Part shown: positions 27,394-41,017 of the stretch, piece by piece | How the letters are laid out: each line of letters starts with the position of its first letter | Position numbering within the stretch: position 1 is the first letter of the stretch | From: Podaxis mareebaensis | Lineage: Eukaryota > Basidiomycota > Agaricomycetes > Agaricales > Agaricaceae | Assembly (NCBI GenBank): GCA_018524725.1 | Contig: JAEUWP010000632.1 | Coordinates: forward strand, 62,001-126,000 | Direction of reading: 5' to 3' | Length of the DNA stretch: 64,000 nucleotides | Notes under the pieces: generated by a model | The model's database searches: none | Told to the model about the DNA's origin: nothing | The model's input: the letters and a program-made list of their open reading frames with translations, nothing else | Made by a program: the position numbers and the translations under genes

Positions 27394-29084
27394 ATGGCTT
27401 CGTGCGTAATGTTACAAATCTTCCAACTAAACAACCTCATTAATTAGCTGACTCTGTTACCTTGTCACAGAAACAATACAGCAACGAAACCTGAAACCAC
27501 GTCCACGACACCCGCGCCAAACACACCAAAGAACGATGCAAACCCACCTACGACAATCGAAAGCGCTGTTGAACAGGCCAAACGTGCCTTTGCGTTGAGG
27601 AAATATGAGCAGGCGGTGGAATTTTACGCTACGGCTTTGGAACTTGCGTGAGTTTCGCGTTTCTTTGGAGAATCTGTTTGTTATTGTGGAGGATGGGGAG
27701 GTCTTGAGAGAAGAGGCGCGTGATGCGACGCGTTCGGCTTGGATATCTTTGGCTCGCTTCGGTTTCTGAGATTCGTATTCTTCAATGGCATGCTGACCTG
27801 AGAGTGGCTTTTGCATAGCACGAAAGAACATGGCGACGATGCGCCAGAGACTGCGGACCTGTATTTCTCCTATGGACGCGCGCTCCTCGAGAACGCCATC
27901 GCGCAAAGTGGCGTTCTTGGTAAAGAACAACCTGAAGCACCTGCAGAGGACGAGCCTCAGGGTACGTTGTCCTCGTTCCCTCCTTGCACTCATCAACATA
28001 CGATGTACGATATTCACCAGTGAACGCCGCCAATGGACCTATCCTGTCGTTCTCGGGAGATGTAGAGGAAGAGGATCCTGCAGTTGATCTATTCGGTAAC
28101 GCAGAGAAAGCCGTTGCGGATGAGGAAAAAGCTGCTGCTGAAGGTGGCGAGGAAGAAGACGAGCCCGAGGATGACTTCAATGCTGCCTGGGAGGTGTTGG
28201 ACCTTGCAAGGGCTATTTATGATAAGCAAGTCCAGCAAGAGGACGACGACGAAGTCAGGCTCAAGTTGGCAGATACCTATATTGCTTTGGGCGATGTTTC
28301 GCTAGAAACAGGTACGTGACTGGGTTCCTACTGGCTATCTTGAATGTGGTATGCTGAGGAGTATATAGAGAAATTCGACCAGGCAATTCAAGACTACGAA
28401 GCCGGTCTCAAACACAAAATTGACCTCCTTCCCAAATCCTCTCGCCAAATTGCAGAAGCGCACTATAAACTCAGCATGGTCCTCGACCTTACCTCTGGCC
28501 GCCTGGCGGATGCGATCAGTCATGCTGAAAAGGCCTTGGAGAGTGTCGAGACGAGATTGGCTGAGCTTCGAGATGGACTGGCTGGCCAGTTGCCGCCCCT
28601 ACCTGAGGAGCCGCCCGCCGATACAAAGGGCAAGGGTAAGGCTGTCGCGAAACTTGTAAGGGATGATGCTGTGCAGAAGATGTCCAAACAGCGGATAGAG
28701 AGTGAGATCAAAGACCTGTCGGAATTGAGGGATGACCTGGCATTGAAGGTACTTTCTCACATCTTGCTGTGTTGTTCGTCTTGATGGATCAATTGGCTAT
28801 AGGTCGAAGAACTCAAAACATCGCCCAATGAAACATTGGCACAAAGTGCGCCGGCACTCGTCGCTCAGGCGCTTGACAAGGAACTGGACGCTGGCATCAA
28901 ACCTTCTAATCTTCCTCAAACAGTGAATGACCTGACAGGTATCGTCAAGAAGAAAAAGAAGGTTCCGGCGCCTGATGCCGCTGCAACGCCAACCGCGGAA
29001 GTTAACGGAGCCAAACGCAAAGCGGAAGGCGAAGCAGAAGAATCAAATACGGAAAAGAAGGCCAGACTAGAACCATCATCATGA
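27394..29084 (+). CDS. NASP/Hif1/Sim3-type histone chaperone (SHNi-TPR)
   Basis: Binds and escorts histone H3 or H3-H4 to assembly factors. The first exon is 8 nt (ATGGCTTC); a 75-nt intron joins to NNTATKPETT. TPR1 is ESAVEQAKRAFALRKYEQAV, continuing to TADLYFSYGRALLE. A long acidic insertion (VEEEDPAVDLF ... EEEDEPEDD) interrupts TPR2, as in the NASP family. Next come AWEVLDLARAIYDK, LADTYIALGDVSLE, FDQAIQDYEAGL and HYKLSMVLDLTSGRL. A coiled-coil part (RIESEIKDLSELRDDLALKV) precedes the basic tail KKKKKVPAPDA and KRKAEGEAEE, which would serve as a nuclear localisation signal. Ends RLEPSS. The tail of this gene is duplicated and broken at 33.66-33.88 kb. Confidence 0.93.
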
Positions 29085-29401
29085 TTTGATTCTGTATCTA
29101 TTTACTCTCCTCTATTGCTAGACATAATATGTGCACATATAAAGTCATTACCCACGATTATTCCATGAGCTCCAGCCCAGTCACACGAGGTTCCGTTCTC
29201 CACCCAAGACGACCACAAGCGATCAAGAACCAAGCTAATGGAAACTAATCGTCCACACCCATTGAATTTCATACTTTCCTTTTGAAACCTGCCCTCGGGA
29301 GCCAGACACCTTCCCCCCACAGTTCCTTTATCCGAACCATCTCTTCGTGAGGTATAGAGCGCTTGCCAGTAACGATCCAACCTCTACCCTCTTTCATCGA
29401 C
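29085..29401. other. Spacer between NASP and the membrane-protein gene
   Basis: A 317-bp spacer in copy 1 of the duplicated block. The matching spacer in copy 2 (33881-34201) is almost the same length and still shares words such as AAGAACCA-GCTA-TGG, but is otherwise diverged. Confidence 0.4.
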
Positions 29402-30659
29402 ATGCCAAACTTTGCAGATCCTTTGACCCAAATTCGAGGCAAGTCGCATTATTCTTCGTGCCGCATCGAGGGCCCTCAGATGTGCCGTCATAGTTGCGTG
29501 TGGTACTTGTACTGGCGTCGCGATCCTTACGACTGTATTCCGCGTTTCTGTCCGAATCCGCAAAAGTCAAGTATGGATAGACGATGTCAGTAAACATTCT
29601 ATAACTCCGAAACCGACCTCACCTCACTACTAACGGATACCCTCCAGATTCTCGCTGCGCTTAGCATGTGCGCGCTCATCGTACAGCTAGTTGCGGTCTT
29701 CATCAATCCCAGTCAGTACTACGCTCTGGGCTCCTCCTACACACCATAAAACCCGAAATCTGCAGATCAACGGAATGGTGCCATTCGTTACTACCTTATG
29801 AGCAACATGTTTTACGCTGCAATCTGGTAAGTCTCTCTCATCCATCCTTTCGCTTCCATAAGCTCCCAATCTGATCACCGAACTCCCACTTTACCCGTTC
29901 GTCGTACAGGTCTGCGCGCCTTTCGATCTTGTTCTCCATCATTCGAATCAAGCGAGCCCTCCGTCCAAACCGCAGCCTATTCTGCATCGCAGTCCTGTTT
30001 GCGCTGGCTTGGGTCATTCTCACTGCCCAGCTGTACTGGGAATGCGAAACCAAATCTACTGCGTGGAAGCATATGGAGATTCCACAATGTCCACTTAGTC
30101 GCGCGGTTGCCATATGCCAGCTCATTAGTGAGCGCCCTATTTCATAGCCTCAATGTCATACAAAACTAATTCACTTGTCTGGCAATGCACAGCCGACATT
30201 ATTTCTGACGGGATCCTGTTGCTCGTTCCCGTTTCACTATTCATGACAATCCAAGAGAAGAAGTTACGTTACCGATTGATGGTGATATTTGGGACCTGTA
30301 TCGTAACCACGATCGTGTCTTTTGTGCATGCAGCCTATTTATTTGAGGCAAAAAAAGTTCCCATCGTGATAAGCGCTGTTATTGAGGTAAGCCTTGATGT
30401 ACTTAAAACTTGTGTACGCTAATCCTACACTGTTACTTTCCAACAGAATGCCATATCCCTCATTGTGTGCAACATTCCAATAATGGCCACAACCATCGTC
30501 AAGCTGCGGGAACGGGATACACCCCGTGTCTCACAATCAGACGCCATTCCGTACTTCGGCAAACACACAAATACCACTCAGTTGGCTACAACGGCCTCAA
30601 GTGGTAACATGCACCTCTTGTATTTCTCCAAAACCCAAACTCAACAATCCACTTCTTGA
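29402..30659 (+). CDS. Integral membrane protein, rhodopsin-like fungal family (copy 1)
   Basis: A multi-pass membrane protein of about 300 residues, starting MPNFADPLTQIRG. Membrane helices are visible in order: VAILTTVFRVSV; ILAALSMCALIVQLVAVFI; the conserved block RYYLMSNMFYAAIWSARLSI followed by LFSIIRIKRAL; LFALAWVILTAQLYWECE; ICQLI joined to DIISDGILLLVPVSLFM; RLMVIFGTCIVTTIVSFVHA; and NAISLIVCNIPIM. The tail is polar and ends QQSTS. The family is widespread in Agaricomycetes without known function. The first intron (29439-29493) begins GCAAGT and ends TAG, a GC-AG intron; the paralogue at 34.2 kb has GTATGT at the same place. Lies directly downstream of NASP and is part of a segmental duplication. 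Confidence 0.85.
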
Positions 30660-31845
30660 ATGCTGCTGGCATAATAATAAATACCTTCCCACGTAATCTG
30701 TGCCCACTACCATACCTTTTCGCGTTTCTCTTTGTCAGATCTTTGTATATTCATCATTGTAGCGGCGTACTTGCACTGGCTAATCACACGTTGAAAATCT
30801 TCATCGATCATGCCTATTAAAAGTGCCTGATTTACAATGAACGTGACGCCAACTATCACCCATGGTGACCCGCTTAGTGATACGGCGCCCAAAGCCCTAT
30901 ATTCGAGCCCGAACATTGATAACCATCCCATTTACGGAAGCCGGGTGCGACATGGTCCAACTTTGACCGACGACTTGCCTTATATGACAGTACGATTGGG
31001 GTCTTGGAACCGCGCGACCGTCTGTGCCCCCCACCACATATTGTATTGTTTATGGTAGACACAGTGGTTAGTATTCTTCGGCGTGTATATCCCGTTTGGG
31101 GGAATTCCAAGGCGGGGTAAACTTGGAATTTTCTCACCGGGATAAATGAGCCCCTCAGATACACCTCTGATTTTGACTGCAGGCGCAAAAGCAAAGGTTC
31201 CAAGCTGGGCTGTTTATGAACACCAGCGGAGCGGTCCTGATGCCCTGAGGGGTATTACAACTGTATAAGCATGGCCAGAACTCCGTCGCAATGGGAGCCC
31301 GAGGCACTGAATATGTAGCTGTTGGTTCATCCATGGACAGCCTCAAATGAATAGTCTGGGCTGCAACACCATCTGAACACATCAGTGTACATGATAGTTG
31401 GGGTCACAGTGGACAGTATAAGTAATAGCACTGTGAATAGCTCCAGCAGTCACAGTAGGTACTAAAACTACAACAAAAATCAACAAATAGTCTCCCTTTC
31501 CCTCTCTTCTCCCCTTCTCGGCTCTCCCTCGTCATTTGCCTCTCACGGAATGCGCTCACCTCCACTTCATTGCCCCTCCTAGAGGCCCTAAACAACGTCT
31601 CACATCGTACAAAAGCTGAGGTCCCAGGTTTTGCTTCTATCCCGTTTCCTTTGAACCTACTTATCACCTCATTGATTAGCACCTTCATTTAGTCTTTGCC
31701 TTGCGGCAAATGTCCGCTGAATCTGATACATCTATATATTGTGTCTTAAGTATTTTATATTGACTCCTGGTCACATTGAGCGACGCCGTGAGAGAGCAAT
31801 AGTGGGGGGACTGGGACCCGATCAGTAAATGATTGATGAAGTTGG
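30660..31845. other. Gene-poor spacer, left of MITE
   Basis: About 1.2 kb between membrane gene copy 1 and the MITE. No recognised coding sequence; short frames on both strands lack family-like composition. Confidence 0.45.
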
Positions 31846-31853
31846 ACCATGTC

Positions 31854-32438
31854 TAGTGTTGCCGGGAGCTGAGCTGACCTTGAGCTCTGAGTTGACTTGA
31901 GGCGTTACTAACACCAATTAAGGCAACTCAGGCGACTTGAGTTCGACTGAGCTGAGCTGAGCCTCAAGCTCAGTGCCAAATAGTACCAAAGTAATCATAT
32001 GAGTCCATTGATGTCATATACACAGCGCGACACGTTCTGGCTAAGTATCTCTTCCTGCTGTATGACACGATGCTGCGATCCTCTTCCTTGAATATACATC
32101 TTTTCAGCTATGAAAGGCGATGCGAACAAATGGTCTCTAAGATATCTGAAATGCGTGCCTTGAAATTTGGGAGGCACATCCAAACGGGTGAAATAGAAGA
32201 ACTACAGAGGCTTATTGACGTGTCTAGGGAATCACTTATATAATTTATCAGACTCTCGAGTACTTTGCTTGCTGTGTTTTGCTAAATACTATCTCATGGC
32301 ACGAATGATATGTTACACAATGAGTGACTTGCCAAAAGGGGATGCTGAGCTCAAGCAGCTCAAGTTGAACTCAAGTTAGCTCAAGTAGAACACCGCCACT
32401 ACCTCAAGCTCAACTCAGCTCAGCTCCCGGCAACACTA
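31854..32438. mobile_element. hAT-type MITE, 585 bp, with TIRs and 8-bp TSD
   Basis: The ends are a 24-bp perfect terminal inverted repeat starting TAGTGTTGCCGGGAGC (31854-31877 and the reverse complement at 32415-32438). The element is flanked by perfect 8-bp direct repeats ACCATGTC (31846-31853 and 32439-32446). An 8-bp duplication with TAGNG termini is the mark of the hAT superfamily. Inside both ends are many short subterminal repeats built from GAGCT and CTTGAG in both orientations (about 31864-31975 and 32348-32425), the sort of sites that hAT transposases bind. The AT-rich core has no transposase frame, so the element is non-autonomous. The intact TSD and TIRs indicate recent insertion. 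Confidence 0.88.
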
Positions 32439-32446
32439 ACCATGTC

Positions 32447-33660
32447 CCACCCGGCTTCCGTACCCATTCATCCTCGCCACCGATTTCTTTTGTATATACA
32501 TCTAAGGGACGTCCAACGGGAAGAAAGGACACACTCCTCGAAGTTTGGTATGAACAATCGTCGTAAAGACTCTCGCCTCTAATCCCTATTTGGTCCACGG
32601 CCTCCCAAAGGTTGACATGTTTGTGATCCGACGGCCCGACCCAGGGTGGACCAAAAAGAAAAGAAAAACTCGGTTCCGAATATGTAAGGGTCTGACACCG
32701 GGCAAGATAACTAGCTGCATCACCGACCTCGGCTCCAGCTTCGGTCCCTCCATCAGGGACTTCGGCCTTGGGCGCATCAGGTCCCGCCCTATCGACCTGA
32801 CCAAGGGAGCCACATATATGCAGCTTTCATATTAACATGCTTTTTGTCTTATTCCCTTATTCTCAACTTACTTAGACTTTCCATATCACCGATTTAATAG
32901 TATTCCTTCTCTGGCCCTTATTCAACGGTCTGCATGGATACATTCTCGCACTGCATAGCAGCGTTCAAGCGCTGATGCGTACTTCAGTTATGTACAGGGC
33001 TCCAGGTCCCGCGGTGGAGAGCCTCCGGAGGGAGTGGCACCAGCCGGTGGTATCTTGTTCGGCGGCCGTCGGATCTATCGCATCCTGCTCGGTTCCGACC
33101 TTTTTTTTCGATTTTGGTCCATCCTCGGCCCGACCCGAGACGGCCGCACCAACCATGTTCTATGAATATCAACGCGACCACAGACATTCAGGTGATGCTC
33201 GCTTCATCCCATAGTGGCGTTCATTGAACTATACGCCTGTGTCTTTAAAGGCTAGTGCTCCAGCTGCATTATAGTCCTAGGCTGAACGGCTTGTCCCCGG
33301 ATAGCTGAACGGTGCTATTGGAGTAGAATCTTGGTTAAAGCGTCGTTGAAGGGCTCACTTTTAACCGAAGGACTTCTTCATAAGCGACGCGGAGGTTCGT
33401 CAACCAATCCGCAATGGATTATCTCTGGTGTGGAAGGCACTGGCCTAACAGAATTCCGTCTATGTACGATGGAGGCGATCATGCAATCTCCAGTAATCTT
33501 CATCAGGACCTTGAAGTCACTGTTTCTCTTTCTCATCCGTCAACCGTCAGCAATGCACACGGACTAAGGATACGCAGGGATTCCGGGATACCCCGACTTG
33601 AAGGTGCGTTTGGTCATCCGTGGCTTAAGTCAAGGGACTCAGGTCTTTGACCAGTCAAGC
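32447..33660. other. Gene-poor spacer, right of MITE
   Basis: About 1.2 kb of unassigned sequence. It is GC-rich and Pro/Arg-coding-like in two patches (about 32610-32810 and 32990-33160), neither of which gives a convincing protein. Possibly remnants of older mobile DNA, but no defining ends were seen. Confidence 0.35.
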
Positions 33661-33880
33661 GTTGGCACAAAATATGCGGTGTCAAGCTCTCTGACATCAA
33701 TGGTGAACGACCAGACAGGTATCGTCAAGAAGAAATAGAAGTCCCTAGGACCTGATGCCACTACTGCAACTGGAGCTGCACCAGTTGCGGAAGTTAATGA
33801 CTCCAAATGTAAAGCACAAGATGGATTGGAGGAGTCGAACACGGAAAGGAAGGTGAGATTAGAAACCTCTGCTCGGATTT
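33661..33880 (+). pseudogene. Broken duplicate of the NASP gene tail
   Basis: Matches the 3' end of the NASP gene (about 28834-29084). The start TTGGCACAAA is shared, a stretch corresponding to about 28860-28925 is missing, then GAC(C)(T/A)GACAGGTATCGTCAAGAAG continues through GCGGAAGTTAA and AACACGGAAA. The frame has a TAG at 33736-33738 where NASP has a Lys codon. No upstream NASP exons are present. It is followed by the second membrane-protein gene in the same order and spacing as copy 1. Confidence 0.85.
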
Positions 33881-34201
33881 GGCATTCGTCTACGCAGTTC
33901 CACTTGCTAGTCACGATATATGTACACATACCTTCTCGCCCGTTGCCTAGACCATTCCGCATTCGTCAGTCTAGTCGCACTAACTCCTTGCACGCCACTC
34001 GGGAATCACGGGATTAGTGCACTAAGAACCAGGTTATGGAAGACCTATCATCCCAGATTCCTTGATATCTATTTTTTGGAGTCTGCGAATAACCCATGGA
34101 CCCTCAGGTCGCTCATATCCACACCATTTGTCTCCGGGCAGCCCTCAGAACAGATACAAAGGGCCAATAACAGTAGGACGACCTCAGCTTCATCCACCCG
34201 C

Positions 34202-35425
34202 ATGTTGAACTTCTCAGACCCCTTGTTCCAGATCCGAGGTATGTCTCGCCCGTTATCCCTCATGCTAGAAAACCTCCATCCTTGTTGATAGTTACGTCCG
34301 GAGTTTGTACCAGCGTTGCGATCTTCACGACGCTATTCCGCATTACGATTCGAATTCGCAAAAGCCAACTTTGGGTCGACGACGTCAATAACACCCCAGA
34401 TTCGTCCTATGTCTCCCTACTAATTACCACTCCCTTAGGTCTTGGCCGTATTCAGTATGTGCGCTCTGATTACCCAGCTAGTGGCGATTTTTATCAATCT
34501 TGAGAGTGAGGCTATGTTCCTGATTTCCTTTGCACCACTTCAATCGAATTTCCATAGGTCAGCATTGGAGCATCGTCCGTTACTATCTCGTGAGTAGCAC
34601 ATTTTATGCTGCCGTCTGGTAAGCTTAAACGTCCTTCTGTTACCAGAACCGAAAATGAAACACGTTCAACTTCTCATTTGCCATATAGGTCCGCACGCCT
34701 TTCAATTCTGTTTTCTATCATCCGAATCGGTCGAACCCTCCGTCCTAACTGCGGTCTGTTTTCCTCTATCATGATTGTTTTCTTACTAGCTTGGGCCATT
34801 CTCACCGCCCAAGTGTATTGGGAATGTGAGGCCAAGTCCACTACTTGGAAACACGCCAATTTTCCGCAATGTAAGCTCAGTCCTGCCGTTGGTATCTGTC
34901 AGCTCATTGGTGAGCAATTACTATGTACTATTCCATTGTCTCGGCATCATTCAAGTCTTACAGCCGCCGTGATTTCCGACGGAATCCTCTTGTTCCTTCC
35001 AATCCGACTATTCATGATCGTTCGAGAGAAGAAACTGCGATATCGTCTTATGATGATATTTGGAACCTGTATTATGACCACCATTGTATCCTTTGTACAT
35101 ATTGCCTTCTTATTCGGGGAGAAGAAGGTCCGTATAATTATAGCAACTATTGTTGAGGTAAGTACTCGTATCTAAAACGCGCCAATATAAACCTTAGTTT
35201 GTCGCTTTACAGAATGCCATATCCCTTATCGTGTGCAACATCCCAATCATGGTGGCAGCCGTTCTTAAAATGCAAAAACAGAATGCGGACCCCTCCTCAC
35301 AATCAAGTCCTATTCCGCTGTTTGGCAGACGTGCAAGCACCAGTCGGTCAGCTGCAGATACATCGAGCGTCAACTTGCACCTCTTGGATTCCTCCGGGAC
35401 TATATCTCAACCGTCCTTTAACTGA
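34202..35425 (+). CDS. Integral membrane protein, rhodopsin-like fungal family (copy 2)
   Basis: Paralogue of the gene at 29.4 kb with the same exon structure. MLNFSDPLFQIRG is followed by a standard GTATGT intron, then VAIFTTLFRITIRIRKSQLW, FSMCALITQLVAIFINLE, RYYLVSSTFYAAVWSARLSI with LFSIIRIGRTL, MIVFLLAWAILTAQVYWECE, AAVISDGILLFLPIRLFM, MMIFGTCIMTTIVSFVH and NAISLIVCNIPIMVAAVLKM. It ends ISQPSFN. All exons join in frame and no stop is seen, so this copy looks functional. One donor (GTCAAT, near 34386) is weaker than the GTCAGT of copy 1. Confidence 0.85.
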
Positions 35426-36184
35426 TGGTCATGTGCTGCTGGTGAATAATCACTTCCCCTTCGAGCGTGTGTGTCTGTGGCTAGCCCAGTTCAAGTCTCT
35501 TCTTTTGTAGGAAGTAAAGATGTAATATACGTCTATTACACCGGAAGTACCTCTGATTGTACGTCAAAACCTTCGATTATCCAGCTCGCATCGTGTATTC
35601 CACGGTCAAACTGACTCCAACGGCCAGGCTACACATATCACCGCACTCACCCTAAAACTTCATATCTCTATTTCAACACTTTTGAGCAACGGCACCCCCC
35701 CTTCGCAAGGGCATCAATCACAAGCTTTGTTGGCAACATCCACAGACTGCTACATAGTACGGTTATCCGATCCGTTCCCGAACCCGTCTGTCTTCCATGG
35801 AAATTCGTTGTCACGCCCTGGGGAAAGCGGTTCGAGGCAACGTCCTGACGAATTTAAGGCCCGCCACCTAAAATGACCCACGGCAATCATCAGGCGTCTA
35901 TATTCTCAAAGCAGCTCTTCGCCATGATCAACCTTTTAGAGGATCATGGCGACTCCCTATGACACTGAAACCATGTTTACTGCGGCACATATAGATGTAT
36001 GTGTAGTCATTCCCAAACGGAATACCTCGGAACGTGCTCGTAACATAAGAAACATCACCGGCCCATTGCATATAGGTATATGCCCCTTCACACCCTTCCC
36101 CTCGCTGGGTCGTGATGGCACTCCGAACGGGTAGTAATAAACCACGACATTACATAGGCATCAGCCGAATCCGAATTCCGCCAA
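35426..36184. other. Intergenic region between convergent genes
   Basis: This 759-bp spacer holds the 3' ends of membrane gene copy 2 and PRO2. No gene, repeat or RNA recognised. Confidence 0.4.
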
Positions 36185-37724
36185 TCAGAAAGGCACAGAC
36201 GTAGCCTCAATCTTCTTATGCTTAAACTGCTTCCCACCAGACCCAAACTCCCCAACAATATGCCCTTCTTTCGCTTTACTCCTCATCTTATATTTGTATG
36301 TCACGAGCCCCTCCAATCCAACGGGCCCACGCGCATGGATCCTTCCAGTACTAATCCCCACTTCCGTACCGAACCCATAACGGAAGCCATCAGCAAACCT
36401 CGTGCTAGCATTCACAAACACACCAGCCGAATCGACGCCTTGACAAAATGCTGTCGCATTAGTTTCGTTTTCGGTTACGATCGAGTCGGTGTGGTGCGAT
36501 GAGTGTGAATTAATCCACTGGATTGCGGATGGGAGGGAGGGGAGGGAGACGACAGAAAGCGTTAGCGATAGGTGTTCCGTTGCGTAGGATTCGGGGGTGG
36601 ACGGCTGGACGTGTGTTTTGAGTTTTTCTGTATCGATGGTATTGGTCAAAGCGGAGAGGGTGCGTTCATCGCAGAACAGCTTGACGTTTTCTGCGATTAG
36701 GGCTTTTGCAACGACAGGCCAAATGGTAGAGAGCAGCGATTCGTGAACGATGAGCGTCTCAGCGGCATTGCAAGCCGAAGGGTAATTAATCTAATCACAA
36801 AAAAAAGTAGATCAGTCCTCAACCTCTCCCGTAAACGAGCATATCAAGCGCACCTTTGAGTCAACAACAACCCTCACAGCCTTCTTCACGTCTGCGCTCT
36901 CGTCCAAAAATACCGAGCACAATCCATCGGCATGTCCCATCACAGGTATCCTCGTATTATTTTGAATGTTCCTCACAAGCGAATTACTTCCCCTTGGAAT
37001 AACGAGGTCGATATACTGGTCCAATGCAAGCAGGGACGAAACCTCCGCACGGGTCTGGATAGTTTGGACAAAAGTCGGCGGAAGATTTGTCTGTGCGAGG
37101 CCCGAAGAGATAGCATTGGCGAGGAGAACAGTCGTGCGGTTGGATTCTTTTCCTCCTTTGAGAATTGCAGCATTGCCTATAAGATCACAAACACTCGAGT
37201 TTTAAACAAGAGCTTTATACAATGACTGGCGATCAAACGCACCAGATTTGATAGCCAAAGTTGCAATATTCACCACAACCTCCGGCCGCGCCTCGAAAAT
37301 GACAAGGAGAACACCAATAGGGCAAGAAACCCTATACAACTCCAACCCATCATCTAGTTCACTCGCGTAACTCATTCTGCCCGTCGGGTCAGGTAGAGCA
37401 GCAACGTCGAGGATACCCTGAAGCATCGAGTCCCATTTATCTCCTTTTCCGAGATCAAGGCGCTTATGGAGCGATTCTGACATACGTCCAGCATCCACCT
37501 CCGTTTGTGCCGCCTAGAGTGACATGTCCAGCTATTGTATAACGGGGGCAGATGCTACAACGAACCTGCAGATCTTCTCTGTTGGCAGCAAGGATCTCAT
37601 CCTTCTTCGCCTCAAGCTCGCGCTTTATAGCGTGTAAGGCGACGATACGCTCTTCCGAGGGAATGAGCTGCGATGCCTCGAATGCAGCTTTGGCCGCTTT
37701 TGCGATATCTTCTGCGCTGGACAT
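36185..37724 (-). CDS. PRO2: Gamma-glutamyl phosphate reductase (proline biosynthesis)
   Basis: Reduces gamma-glutamyl phosphate to glutamate-5-semialdehyde with NADPH, the second step of proline synthesis. Starts MSSAEDIAKAAKAAFEAS. Conserved ProA/PRO2 blocks follow: PTGRMSYASELDDGLELYR, PIGVLLVIFEARPEVVVNIA, AAILKGGKES (intron-joined), VIPRGSNSLVRNIQ, PVMGHADGLCSVF, and the catalytic Cys region INYPSACNAAETLIVH. Next come NATAFCQGVDSAGVFVNAST, RFADGFRYGFGTEVGIST and RIHARGPVGLEGLVTYKY, the family's C-terminal signature. Ends IEATSVPF. About 450 residues with four or five short introns. Lies downstream of ATP1 on the same strand. Confidence 0.95.
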
Positions 37725-38035
37725 TAGTGGATTTGTGGATAGAGATGTTCTGCCAAGCGAGTGCTACTGGTCATCCGCTAAGACAGAAATGACACGGAAT
37801 CACTTTAATCATTATCACACAAACATTGAAAGATCAGATAAACAAGCACCTTGCCATTTCTTGATATAACAATGATCATGTCCAAGTTCAGCAAGTTGGG
37901 CGGATGATGTCATTGCAGCAGATCGAGTGTCTCATAAGAAATTATATATTAAAACTAAGAAAGCATGCAGAAAATTTTATTTTGGCATCCCACGTAAGCT
38001 AGCCCAGAAAAGTCTATGGTAATAATCAGAGGCTT
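37725..38035. other. Spacer between ATP1 3' end and PRO2 promoter
   Basis: A 311-bp head-to-tail spacer on the minus strand. It must contain the ATP1 3' UTR and PRO2 promoter. No other feature seen. Confidence 0.4.
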
Positions 38036-40222
<2,187 letters not shown>

Positions 40223-40409
40223 TTGAGAATGGGGAGGTGGAAAAGGTGGGATGGGGTATGAGGAAGGGAAGTTTTCGGTTTCTAGTACATCGCGCTCGGC
40301 CTTACTCGGAATATTCAAGCTCCGCTCAAATCCCATAATTTTCACACACTCTATGCGCATCCAGGGCAGGGCCCCGTTTTCACTACACCTGCTGTACCTC
40401 TCCACACCC
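40223..40409. promoter_or_regulatory. Bidirectional promoter for ATP1 and mitochondrial bL21m
   Basis: Only 187 bp separate the two start codons of nuclear genes for mitochondrial proteins that point away from each other. The spacer must supply both promoters and 5' UTRs. No TATA box is obvious. Confidence 0.5.
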
Positions 40410-40924
40410 ATGGCCGCGCTGGCTGGCATCTTCAGGAGGCGTAAGTCTTCACTTTCTGGTAATTTTTACGTGAAATCTCATGCTGTGCTTCACCAGTGCC
40501 TTCGCTGTCCCTTTCGCGGGCTCTTCATACCCAGGCCGTTACGCCTGAATCCACCACCTCTGCCCTCCAACTCATCCGATCCCAACCGTCTCAATACGTT
40601 GTCGCGTCTTTCCTCGGCCGCAAATACATCCTTACACCACGCGACCTCCTTACTGTCCCACGTATCCGTGACGTCAAAGTCGGTGACGTCCTCACGCTAG
40701 ACGCCATACACGAGCTCGGCTCACGCGAATATACCCTCCGCGGTAACCCTACTATCCCTCCTTCCAAAGTCAAGGTAGAGGCTACGGTTGTCGAGCACAC
40801 CAAGGGCGCTATGGAGTTTATTTTCAAAAAGAAGCGGAGAAAGGGCTACAGGAAAACTATTCAGCACAAGCAGCCTTACACTCGCCTTCGCGTCAGCAAG
40901 ATTGAGATACCTGTGGACGCGTAA
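40410..40924 (+). CDS. Mitochondrial large-subunit ribosomal protein bL21m
   Basis: Starts MAALAGIFRR. A 55-60 nt intron (GTAAGT...CCAG) joins to LPSLSLSRALHTQAV, a basic, Ser-rich mitochondrial targeting sequence. The mature domain has the bL21 pattern: QYVVASFLGRKYILTPRDLL, then VKVGDVLTLDAIHELGSREY and VKVEATVVEHTKGAMEFIFK. The closing motif KKKRRKGYRKTIQHKQPYTR with LRVSKIEI is the family signature (RRxGYRRxxGHRQxYTxVxI). About 150 residues. Homologous to yeast Mrpl49. The ATG at 40410 is preferred over an upstream in-frame ATG near 40352, because it starts a conventional presequence and leaves room for the shared promoter. Confidence 0.9.
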
Positions 40925-41017
40925 CTAATTTCTGTATATTATAATTCTTATCAACCTTAGTACGGGATTACATGACTAGGTCATAGTGCATATATGAGGG
41001 ACTGGAAACGTTCGCGC

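Larger units (their letters stand above)
33661..35425 (+). repeat. Segmental duplication, copy 2 (copy 1 at about 28831-30659)
   Basis: About 1.8 kb containing the broken NASP tail plus a complete membrane-protein gene, in direct orientation and the same order as copy 1. Start of copy 2 to start of copy 1 is about 4.8 kb. Coding parts are well conserved and spacer parts diverged, which argues for an old duplication with selection on the membrane gene only. Confidence 0.85.

Noticed and set aside
32610..33160. Two GC-rich patches with similar words (CGGCCCGACCC, TTTTGGTCC) suggesting an inverted repeat element
   Set aside because: The similarity is limited to short words, spacing differs, and no target duplication is visible by eye.
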